DNA from: JAGVGT01 sp963807225
Lineage (GTDB): Bacteria; Desulfobacterota; Desulfobulbia; Desulfobulbales; JAGXFP01
NCBI GenBank assembly: GCA_963807225.1
Contig: CAWEAD010000007.1
Location: 372,001-436,000, forward strand
Reading direction: 5' to 3'
DNA length: 64,000 bases
Part shown: positions 25,855 to 33,951 of the stretch, in pieces
Numbering within the stretch: the first letter of the stretch is position 1
How the letters are laid out: the number at the start of each line of letters is the position of its first letter
Translations under genes and position numbers: made by a program
The notes under the pieces: generated by a model
Seen by the model: only the letters and a program-made list of their open reading frames with translations
Databases searched by the model: none
Told to the model about the DNA's origin: nothing

Positions 25855-26624
25855 TGAGCTGCTCAAGAAGAAAACTGCTGAAATCCGCCTTCGCCACCAC
25901 CCTGGCCGCCAGCGTACCGCTTTCGGCCTTCCGCTTCCTGAGTCCGGCCGAGTGCCGGGCGGAAACCGGCCGGCCCGGCACCCGCTGGATTTTCCTGGTC
26001 GACACCGTAAAGTGCGTGGGATGCGGTCTCTGCGTCAAGGCCTGCAAATTGGAAAACGAGGTACCTTACGACGCCCCGGTCACCCGCACCTGGGTGGAGC
26101 GTTACGTGGTGACCAAAGACACCAAGACCCACATCGATTCACCCATGGGCGGCCGCGACGGCTTCACCACCCCGGTGATCCGGGGCGAGAAGATCAAGGC
26201 CGAAGACATCACCAAGGCCTTCTTCGTACCTAAACTCTGCAATCAGTGCGACAACCCGCCCTGCGTTCAGGTCTGCCCGGTTGGCGCCACCTTCCAGACC
26301 GGCGACGGGGTGGTTCTGGTCGATCGTAAGTGGTGCATCGGCTGCGGCTACTGCATCATGGCCTGCCCTTACGGCGTCCGTTTCTTCCATCCGGTTTACA
26401 AGGTGGCCGAGAAATGCACCTTCTGCTATCACCGGATCAGTAAGGGCGAAACGACCGCCTGCGTCCAGGCCTGCCCCTTCGGAGCCCGGCAGATCGGCAA
26501 TCTGCGCGACCCCGACGATCCGGTGACCAAGATTGTCATGGATCAGAGAGTCGCGGTCCTCAAAGACGAATACGGCACCAAGCCGCAGGTCTTCTACATC
26601 GGCCTGGACAAGAATGTGAGGTGA
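25854..26624 (+). CDS. NrfC/DmsB-type ferredoxin subunit with Tat signal
   Basis: 256 aa. N-terminus CSRRKLLKSAFATTLAASVP is a twin-arginine signal, so the folded FeS protein is exported. Four cysteine clusters follow: CVGCGLCVKAC, CNQCDNPPCVQVC, CIGCGYCIMAC and CTFCYH...CVQAC, enough for four [4Fe-4S] centres arranged as in NrfC/DmsB/PsrB. It should wire the NrfD quinone site to the tetrahaem cytochrome. No molybdopterin catalytic subunit is encoded nearby, which argues for a quinol-cytochrome oxidoreductase rather than a terminal reductase. Confidence 0.92.
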   Translation: MSCSRRKLLKSAFATTLAASVPLSAFRFLSPAECRAETGRPGTRWIFLVDTVKCVGCGLCVKACKLENEVPYDAPVTRTWVERYVVTKDTKTHIDSPMGGRDGFTTPVIRGEKIKAEDITKAFFVPKLCNQCDNPPCVQVCPVGATFQTGDGVVLVDRKWCIGCGYCIMACPYGVRFFHPVYKVAEKCTFCYHRISKGETTACVQACPFGARQIGNLRDPDDPVTKIVMDQRVAVLKDEYGTKPQVFYIGLDKNVR

Positions 26625-26628
26625 GAAC

Positions 26629-27880
26629 ATGCATGAACTGATTGTCCACGGCGCGGAATGGACCACCAAGACCGGCTTTGTCTACCCCAACGAGTTCATC
26701 TACTGGAGCATCCAGATCGTCATGTACCCCTACATGACCGGTCTGGTGGCCGGTGCCTTCGTACTCTCTTCCCTTTATCACGTCTTCGGCCAGAAGGATC
26801 TGCGGGACATGGCCCGCTTCGCCCTGGTCTTTTCGCTCTGCCTTTTGCCGGTGGCGATGATGCCCCTGTTAATGCACCTGCAGCAACCCCTGCGCGGCAT
26901 CGAAGTAATGATGACGCCGCATTTCACCTCGGCCATCGCCGCCTTCGGCATCGTCTTTTCAACCTACGCGGTCATCGTCCTGACCGAGATCTGGTTCGTC
27001 TACCGGGTCTTCTTCATCGAACAGGCTCGAGATCTGAAAGGCCGGCCCGGCTTCGCCAACAACTTCAAGCGCATCACCTACAATATCCTGACTCTGGGTG
27101 CCTACGACCTGACTGAAGAGGCAGTGGCCAAAGACAAAAAGGCGGTCAAGATCATGGCTGCCATCGGCATCCCGGTGGCCGGTTTCCTGCACGGTTACGC
27201 CGGTTTCATCTTCGGTTCGGTCAAGGCCAATGCCCTGTGGATGAGTCCCGCTGATGCCGGTAATCTTCATCATGTCTGCGGTGGTTTCTGGTATCGCCCT
27301 CTGTATGCTGACCTACATCATCATCATGGAGTGGCATAAGTTCAAAGCCATCCTGGCCAAGGGCCGTGGCGACGAGTCGGTGATCCTGCTGCGCGGGGTC
27401 GAGATGGACGTCATGACCACCACGGCGCGCTACCTCCTTATGTTCCTGGTGGCCGCCATCACCCTGGAGATGCTGGACCTGATCTTCAGGGGTTATACCG
27501 CCATGAAGTCGTGGGACGTGCTGCGGGAAGTCATGTTCAAGGAGGATTTCGTCAAGATCTTCGTCCTCCAGTACGGCCTGGGCAACGCGGTGCCCTTCGT
27601 CCTGCTGCTCCTGCCCAGACCCACCATCAAGCGGCTGATCGTGACCTTGGTTCTGGTGCTCTACGGCGTCTTCATGATGCGGTGGAACGTGGTCATCGGC
27701 GGCCAGGCCTTCTCGCTCTCCTTTGTCGGCTTCATGCACTATCACATGCCGATCATCCCCCACAGCATAGAGACTTACAAGGAAGGCTTATTCGGCGCCC
27801 TGACCGTGGCCGTCACCCCCTTCATCCTCTTCTGGGGGTTGAACAAACTGATCCCCTCACTGAACTTCAGGAAGCAGTAA
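26629..27880 (+). CDS. NrfD-like integral membrane quinol-oxidising subunit (single-base frameshift)
   Basis: Two overlapping frames make one protein of about 417 aa. Frame 1 (from ATG 26629) gives the first helices (YWSIQIVMYPYMTGLVAGAF, FALVFSLCLLPVAMMPLLMH, and the IPVAGFLHGYAGFIFGSVKA helix) up to NALWMSP. Frame 2 continues LMPVIFIMSAVVSGIALCML, ARYLLMFLVAAITLEML and FVGFMHYHMPIIPHSIETYK to the TAA at 27878-27880. Removing one C from CCC at 27247-27249 joins them perfectly. NrfD-type proteins have eight or more helices and bind menaquinol. Because both halves are fully conserved and GC-rich, a read error or very recent mutation is likely. Confidence 0.88.
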
Positions 27881-27908
27881 GGACCTCACGCATAAGGACC
27901 GCAAACCG

Positions 27909-27946
27909 AAGGCCGGCTATCAGTAATGACTAGCCGGCCTTTTTTT
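27909..27946 (+). terminator. Rho-independent terminator of the tetrahaem-FeS-NrfD operon
   Basis: Stem AAGGCCGGCTA / TAGCCGGCCTT around an 8-10 base loop (27909-27940), followed by a run of T to 27946. Confidence 0.9.
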
Positions 27947-28131
27947 AACCAGAATTGAGAAGAGCGATAGCCAGGGCTCTGCAGTCAATGTACAGAATGG
28001 GTCACGGTGCGGGAGGCGAAGCAATTTCGGTTGAATTGTTACAAGATAGATAAAGTTTCAATCCATGCCCACGCGCGGGGGTCGACACCCCTTAAGTAAG
28101 AAGAGTTCCCAGCGGGGTGGGAGAGATAAGC
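27947..28131. other. Intergenic stretch between convergent units
   Basis: About 185 bases between two terminators. I see no gene, repeat or regulatory signal in it. Confidence 0.4.
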
Positions 28132-28132
28132 A

Positions 28133-28169
28133 AAAAGGCCTGCCGTCCTTAGCAGACGGCAGGCCTTTT
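28133..28169 (-). terminator. Strong terminator, probably bidirectional
   Basis: Perfect 15-bp stem: 28133-28147 pairs with 28155-28169 (AAAAGGCCTGCCGTC / GACGGCAGGCCTTTT) with a seven-base loop. A-tracts and T-tracts on both sides allow use from either strand. It closes the minus-strand TPR gene. Confidence 0.9.
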
Positions 28170-28193
28170 CAAAACATCGGATAAGAACGGCGG

Positions 28194-30362
28194 TTATCTT
28201 TCCCTGCTGACCTGGCTGTTCATATTCTGGTTCAACAGGACCCAGTCGCCGCTCTTGCGGTTAAAGGCGTAAATTACCTCGTAGATGGTGTACTTGCCCT
28301 CACCGCCCTTCCTTTCATAGGAACGGGCGGTGAGACTGTATTTCATGCCGTTCTGGTCTTCGGTCAAAAATACCACCTCCGGATTCAGGAAGGCCACCTC
28401 GCCATTCAGACTGAAAACCTTGCGCAGAATGGCACGATGGTGCTCCATCAGGTAATCCCTTTTGGCCCCAATCAGCAGGCGTTCGTCCACTTCACCCAGT
28501 CGAGTCTCGGCCGCACTGCGCACCGCGACGAAATCGGGGTCCCGGGGATAACCGCTTTGATCGACCAGGGGCAGTATCTTGGCATAGGCGCCTTTGGCCT
28601 TCTCCCATTCCCCGGCAGCAAAATACTTGTCGGCCTCCACTTCGACCTTACGCACATCTTCCAAGGCCGCCGCCCGGCGGGCTGTCGCCAGATTGGCCAG
28701 CGCCATGGAGTAAGCCGGAAGTTCCTGCTTCTGCTTACTCTCCTGATGTAATTCGATTGCCGTGGTGTAATTGGCAATCGCTTCGCGCCAGCGCGAATGC
28801 CGGAAACTGTCGTCACCTTTCTCCAACATCGCCTTGACTCGAGCCGAATTAATCGAATTCCTGATTCGGGCGAGGGTCGTGGCATTACCGGCCTCGAGCT
28901 TATTGACCTGGGCAAAACCCAGTGCCCGGTCGTAGGCAACCAGGGACTCGTTTTCATGCCCCGCGGCCAGCTGCTGGTCGCCCTGCGTCACCAGAGCCAG
29001 GAAATTGGCCTGTTTGACCTGTCGATAGGCCTTGTCGATCCGCTCGACCAGATCCAACTCCTGCAACTCATGTTTGCCCACCAGGCCCGAGGCCTCGTCG
29101 ATCCGGGCCAGGGCAGCTTCGAAATTCTTGGCCCGGCTTAGTTCCAATGCTTCATTGACCAAACCTTTGACTATCTCTTTCCGATCGTTAAGGATGGCTG
29201 CCGTGATTTCCCCGGTAAAACGTTCCGCCAGTTTCGCTTCCAGACCACCGACCAGTGGCAAAGCCTCCTCGTACTTGGCAATCGCCTGCCGATTTTCACC
29301 GTTCGCGCTCAGCCTCGCCGCCTCCGCAATCAATCCCTTGGCGCTCTTGACCCTGGCCAGATCGTCCACCGGAATATATACGCCTTCGGCCATTACCCGC
29401 CCGGCTGCGCCCTGTTGCACTGTTTCGGAACTCAATATCCGGTTGGCCTTGGTCAACAGGTCGGCCTTACGTTCCAGGAAGAACAAGTGGACTTTTCCCA
29501 GTTCGGCGACGATTTCCCGGCTATCGACCTGGGCCTCGGCGAATTTTTTCTCCTCCAGCAGCCGGCCGACCTTCTCCCACTCGCCGGCGGCATTGCCGAT
29601 CAGCATGGTTTCATAGCCGAAATAACCAAGCGCCAGGAGCAACAACAGACCGGCAAGCCCCCCGGCAGCCACCAGGGTTTTCTTCAGATTGCGCTTGATC
29701 CGCACTTCCTTTTTCTTGTTGCGCAGCGCCACTTCAAACTTGCCGATATTAAGGTCATCCGGGTAGTCCTCGCTGAAGGAGCGGAGCAACTCGTCGGTTT
29801 TGACGAAATTCAGGGTATTGATCGATTCATCAATCGAATCCAGAAACACCTTATAGCGGTTAAAGGAGTTACGGGCGGCGACCAACTCCTCCTGGAGACC
29901 GGGATAATCGTGAACCAGATTCGACGCTTCTTCGTATAGCGGCAAGGCCCGATCGCCCTCTGATTTGGGCAGACTCTTGATCTTCTGGAGCAACTCCTCC
30001 GTTCGTTTGATCCTGACGGCCAGATCCTCGAGCAGTTGAAACCGGTCCTCGATGATATAGTTGTCGGGCAGCTCCTTGAGCATCTGGCAGGCCTGGAACT
30101 CCTTGTGTTCCTTCAGGAGCACCACGACATAATCCAGCAGATTGTCCAGCTTTTCGACCGCATCCTCACGCAGGAAGATTTCATCCTCCAACTCGGGGTA
30201 ATCGGGGTCGATCGCCAAGGCCTGTCGCAATTTCGCCAAACCGCCCCGGAGATCTTTCTCCATCAGGGCTTTGCCATCATCGACCAACTGTTTGGCTTGT
30301 TCGTGGGCCATCAAACCCTTGGCTTCCTTGACTATTTTTTGCGTCTGGTCTTTATCGCTCAT
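28194..30362 (-). CDS. Large TPR/coiled-coil protein with one central membrane helix
   Basis: 722 aa. Residues 1-230 form a helical cytoplasmic part (GLAKLRQALAIDPDYPELED is TPR-like), a basic stretch RIKRNLKK precedes a single helix (about 232-256, TLVAAGGLAGLLLLLALGYF), and residues 260-620 carry irregular TPR-like helical pairs (EEKKFAEAQVDSREIV, ENRQAIAKYEEALPLVG, SLVAYDRALGFAQ, WREAIANYTTAIELHQ, AAGEWEKAKGAYAKILPLVD). The last 70 residues look globular (MKYSLTARSYERK, YTIYEVIYAFNRKSGDWVLL). By positive-inside rule the C-terminal part is periplasmic. No named family recognised. Between the NrfD operon and the second hexahaem gene; could be a scaffold for the cytochromes. Confidence 0.7.
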   Translation of the reverse strand: MSDKDQTQKIVKEAKGLMAHEQAKQLVDDGKALMEKDLRGGLAKLRQALAIDPDYPELEDEIFLREDAVEKLDNLLDYVVVLLKEHKEFQACQMLKELPDNYIIEDRFQLLEDLAVRIKRTEELLQKIKSLPKSEGDRALPLYEEASNLVHDYPGLQEELVAARNSFNRYKVFLDSIDESINTLNFVKTDELLRSFSEDYPDDLNIGKFEVALRNKKKEVRIKRNLKKTLVAAGGLAGLLLLLALGYFGYETMLIGNAAGEWEKVGRLLEEKKFAEAQVDSREIVAELGKVHLFFLERKADLLTKANRILSSETVQQGAAGRVMAEGVYIPVDDLARVKSAKGLIAEAARLSANGENRQAIAKYEEALPLVGGLEAKLAERFTGEITAAILNDRKEIVKGLVNEALELSRAKNFEAALARIDEASGLVGKHELQELDLVERIDKAYRQVKQANFLALVTQGDQQLAAGHENESLVAYDRALGFAQVNKLEAGNATTLARIRNSINSARVKAMLEKGDDSFRHSRWREAIANYTTAIELHQESKQKQELPAYSMALANLATARRAAALEDVRKVEVEADKYFAAGEWEKAKGAYAKILPLVDQSGYPRDPDFVAVRSAAETRLGEVDERLLIGAKRDYLMEHHRAILRKVFSLNGEVAFLNPEVVFLTEDQNGMKYSLTARSYERKGGEGKYTIYEVIYAFNRKSGDWVLLNQNMNSQVSRER

Positions 30363-30497
30363 ACCCGTGTCTTTGTCGCCATCCGATCATCGCTGATTAA
30401 TCCCGGAGATTATCTCCGGATCTCATCTGGGGATACTGCATTCGGCCTACGCCAATCAACCCGGAACCGCCGGGGGGCCCGATCTCAGTCCCTAACC

Positions 30498-31967
30498 TCA
30501 TTCGTCGGGACTGTTCGTCATTCCCTCTCCGCCCTGCAGTACCTTCATAATCGGCGGAGAAATCTCCCGGTCAGCCAGGACCGCATGACAGAGACTGCAG
30601 TCGCTGGAGATTACCCGCCCTTCGAAACTGACCAACTCCTCGTTATGGCAACGGAAACAGCCCCTTGCATTGCGGTGCCCCAGCTTGTTGTCGTAAGTCA
30701 GCCAGGTGATATTCATCTCCGGAAAGACGTTCTCCGACCAGGCCTGATAAATGCCCCGGGCCGCCTTGGCCACTTTCTGGGGCGCGGAGACCGCCAGATC
30801 AGGGTAATTCTCCCGATACCATAGATCCACTCCGGTAGCAATCTGGCGGCGGGCCTGCTCCTTGTCGGTGAAATCACCCTGTAACAGTTCCAGGGCCACC
30901 TTCTTGATGTAAGGCAGATCGACAGGGATAATGCCGGTGGCCATTTTGTTGTCCAGGGCTTCGTCGGGGCTCAGGAAGATATGGGTGGGCCGGTTATGGC
31001 AGTCCAGACAATCCATAAGTCGGTAGGATTCTTCCGGGCCCGCTTCGCCCCCACGCCGTTGATAGATGCTGACCGACCCGTCGTGATCAATCAGCTTGAT
31101 CCGGTCGATCTTGTCCGGTTGCTTGGGATCCTCCTGATAATAGATCAGATGCCGGGGCGAAACATGCCAGTGAATCCCCTGGGCCACCTGATCGCGATAG
31201 CCGCCGGAACCGATTCGCATCAGGAGAACGGTCTGCACCATGGTGTTGGCCTCGTCCGTTCGGAATGATTCCTTGACATAAAGTTTATCGCCATGGAATT
31301 TCTCGGGCCGGTGGCATTTTTCGCAAACCTCGCGGGTGGGCCGCAGTGAACTGATCGGCGTCGGGATCGGTCGGTCGTAACGATTGAACAGAGTGGCGAA
31401 GATCATCCGAATGCCGGAGATCTTACTCTTGGTCATTACTCCGGCGCTGGAACTGATATGACAATCGACGCAGAGCACCCGGGAATGGGGCGAGTTCTGG
31501 TAGGTGATATATTCCGGCTCCATGACGGTATGACAGAATTGGCCGCAGAAGCGTACCGACTCGGTGTAACTGAAACCGTAATAAGCGACCACCACCATCA
31601 CCACCAGGGTCATGAAGGTCAGGAAGGAGGAGAGGTAAATCAGTCTGCGGACCCGGCTGAAACGACCCGGCATGGTGATCTGTTCTTTAAGGTATTCCAG
31701 GGTATAAACCCCGATTTCCTCCTTGTCTTTGAAAAGGAAAATACCGGTCACCATGGTGACCACTCCGACCAAGAATAGTGGCCCCATGATCATGTAGATC
31801 AAAAACCCGAAGTAGGGGTTCTTGACCACCCCGTGCATGTCCAGGAACAGGCAAATCAACAGGATCGGCAAGACCAGCCCGGCCACCTGGGCGCCGTGCA
31901 TCGCCACCCGGCTGCGGGCCAACGACTTTATCAGATCCTTGAAGATAATAATCAATCTTTCGCGCAT
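30498..31967 (-). CDS. NapC/NirT-like hexahaem membrane cytochrome c (copy 2)
   Basis: 489 aa paralogue of the protein at 20930-22408. Three N-terminal helices (about residues 26-45, 53-78, 108-131), then the CX3CH site CGQFCH (141-146), CVDCH (166), CEKCH (215), CLDCH, CFRCH and CSLCH. Shared motifs include HxVMxPEYxxxQxSPH, SKISGIR, the RPTHI/V after the fourth haem, and NVTW/NITW before the fifth. The sixth haem is followed by a different tail from copy 1. ftsH ends three bases upstream of its ATG, so both are one transcript. Same quinol-dehydrogenase role inferred, presumably for another partner or potential. Confidence 0.88.
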   Translation of the reverse strand: MRERLIIIFKDLIKSLARSRVAMHGAQVAGLVLPILLICLFLDMHGVVKNPYFGFLIYMIMGPLFLVGVVTMVTGIFLFKDKEEIGVYTLEYLKEQITMPGRFSRVRRLIYLSSFLTFMTLVVMVVVAYYGFSYTESVRFCGQFCHTVMEPEYITYQNSPHSRVLCVDCHISSSAGVMTKSKISGIRMIFATLFNRYDRPIPTPISSLRPTREVCEKCHRPEKFHGDKLYVKESFRTDEANTMVQTVLLMRIGSGGYRDQVAQGIHWHVSPRHLIYYQEDPKQPDKIDRIKLIDHDGSVSIYQRRGGEAGPEESYRLMDCLDCHNRPTHIFLSPDEALDNKMATGIIPVDLPYIKKVALELLQGDFTDKEQARRQIATGVDLWYRENYPDLAVSAPQKVAKAARGIYQAWSENVFPEMNITWLTYDNKLGHRNARGCFRCHNEELVSFEGRVISSDCSLCHAVLADREISPPIMKVLQGGEGMTNSPDE

Positions 31968-31970
31968 GGT

Positions 31971-33776
31971 TCATCCGGCCGTTTCGGTTTCGCCGCTTTG
32001 CCGCGCGGCGTATTTATAAATGATTTCCATCTCTTCCCGGTCCAGAGTCTCGACCTCCAAGAGGGCCTCACTCAGCTTCAGCATAAAATGTTTCTCGCGC
32101 ACCAGCAGATCCCTGGCCGTATTATAGCAATCCTCCAGTAATTTCCTGATTTCGTCGTCGATCAGCCGGGCCGTATGTTCGCTGTGACTGCGATAACCGG
32201 ACCCTTCGCCGAGAAAGCCGCCGCTCACCTGCAGGTAGGCGAGTGGACCGACCACATCGCTCATGCCCCATTTGCCTACCATGTTGGCGGCGATTTCGAT
32301 GGCCTGCTGCAGATCCTGTTCCGCCCCGGTGGTGCGCTGGTCCAGCATTACTTCCTCGGCCGCCCGGCCGCCCAGGAGGATGGTGATCCGACTGACCAGA
32401 TACTCACGATTGTATGCATGGCGATCTTGAAGGGGCATCTGTTGGGTATGACCCATAGCCCGGCCCCGGGGGATAATGGTGATCTTGTGCAGTGGGTCGG
32501 CTTCCGGCAGGAAACGGGCCAGGGTGGCATGCCCGGCCTCATGAACCGCCATGGTGCGCCGGTCCAGAGGACTGATCACCAACCCCTTGCGCTCCACCCC
32601 CATGAGAATCCGATCCTTGGCCATCTCGAAATCCTCGTGCCGGATGGAAAATTTGTCCTGCCGGCCGGCGATCAGGGCCGCTTCATTAACCAGGCTGGCC
32701 AGTTCAGCCCCGGTGAAACCCGGGGTAGACCGGGCCACCTCGTCCAGATCGACATCCTTTTCCAGTTCCATCTTCCGGGTATGAACTTCGAGGATTTTCC
32801 GGCGACCATTGATGTCCGGGGGCAGGATATTGATGATCCGGTCGAAACGTCCCGGCCGCAAAAGGGCCGGATCGAGTATATCGGGTCGATTGGTGGCGGC
32901 CAGGACTATGATATTGTCATCGGAATCGAAACCGTCCATCTCCACCAGCAGAGCGTTCAGGGTCTGGCCCCGCTCTTCCTGGCCCCCGGCCATGCCGGAA
33001 GCGCCGCGATGGCCGCCCACCGCATCGATCTCGTCGATGAAGATTATACAGGGCTTATTCTTCTTGGCCTCCTTGAAGAGTTCGCGGACCCGGGAAGCCC
33101 CTACCCCGACGAACATCTCAACGAAATCGGAGCCGCTGATCGAAAAGAACGGTACCCCGGCCTCGCCGGCCAGGGCTCGGGCCAGCAGGGTCTTGCCGGT
33201 GCCTGGCGGACCTTGGAAGAGGACGCCGCGGGGAATGATCGCGCCCAGGCGGCTGTATTTTTTGGGATTCTGCAGAAAATCCACCACCTCCAGAAGCTCG
33301 GTTTTGGCTTCCGGAATACCGGTGACATCACGGAAGGTCACATGGCGGCTGGGGCGGATGAAGGAGGATTTGCCTTTGGCGAAACCGCTTTCCCCACCAC
33401 CCCCATCCTGCTTCCGCATCATGGAGTACCAGGCCAGCATGATGATCAGCACCGGCACCGCCACCGACAACAGGTTCCAGAGCCGGGAGGAACCATCATT
33501 CTCGCCGTAGACCGCTACTTTTTTCTCCAGCAGCAGGGGCATCAGAGTCTGAATATCCGGGGCGTAGGTTTTCAGCTGCCGATCGTAGATGTCGTCCAGG
33601 AGGACTTCACTGCCGTGAAAATGTACCTCGGCCACCTCGCCGTTCTCGAGGTTGGTAACGAATTCGTTGTAGGAAATTACCGGGCGACTTTGCTCCAGTT
33701 GCCAGAAGATAAAACCGGAACCGCCCAGCAGGGCGACCAGGAAAAGGATATAGAGCATCCGAATAAAGGCTACCAT
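31971..33776 (-). CDS. ftsH: ATP-dependent zinc metalloprotease FtsH
   Basis: 601 aa membrane AAA protease. TM1 near residues 7-26 and TM2 near 105-120 flank a periplasmic domain; Walker A GPPGTGKT (about residue 192), Walker B IIFIDEIDAV, second region of homology ATNRPDILDPALLRPGRFD, zinc site HEAGH (about residue 410) and the distal Asp in LGGRAAEEV. Degrades damaged or unassembled membrane proteins. At 601 aa it is slightly shorter than the E. coli enzyme and lacks the long disordered tail. The tight link to a hexahaem cytochrome is unusual and suggests quality control of the island's membrane proteins. Confidence 0.93.
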   Translation of the reverse strand: MVAFIRMLYILFLVALLGGSGFIFWQLEQSRPVISYNEFVTNLENGEVAEVHFHGSEVLLDDIYDRQLKTYAPDIQTLMPLLLEKKVAVYGENDGSSRLWNLLSVAVPVLIIMLAWYSMMRKQDGGGGESGFAKGKSSFIRPSRHVTFRDVTGIPEAKTELLEVVDFLQNPKKYSRLGAIIPRGVLFQGPPGTGKTLLARALAGEAGVPFFSISGSDFVEMFVGVGASRVRELFKEAKKNKPCIIFIDEIDAVGGHRGASGMAGGQEERGQTLNALLVEMDGFDSDDNIIVLAATNRPDILDPALLRPGRFDRIINILPPDINGRRKILEVHTRKMELEKDVDLDEVARSTPGFTGAELASLVNEAALIAGRQDKFSIRHEDFEMAKDRILMGVERKGLVISPLDRRTMAVHEAGHATLARFLPEADPLHKITIIPRGRAMGHTQQMPLQDRHAYNREYLVSRITILLGGRAAEEVMLDQRTTGAEQDLQQAIEIAANMVGKWGMSDVVGPLAYLQVSGGFLGEGSGYRSHSEHTARLIDDEIRKLLEDCYNTARDLLVREKHFMLKLSEALLEVETLDREEMEIIYKYAARQSGETETAG

Positions 33777-33951
33777 TATATTCCCCGGGTCGAAGACGAT
33801 CCCTTGGTCGGTACTTCCGGCGGCAGACGCGGTATTGAGTCAGTCACTATAAAAGTTCCGTGGGATCAGTTAAATTGAATTGGCTTGAATCTAACAAAGC
33901 CTTACCAGTACTGGAGAAATTGTCAAAACCTTTTTTTGGGGAACTCACTGA

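Noticed and set aside
32175..33878. 567-codon plus-strand ORF opposite ftsH
   Set aside because: Antisense shadow: GC-rich third positions keep the opposite frame open. The sequence is low-complexity with no domain, while the minus strand is unmistakable FtsH.
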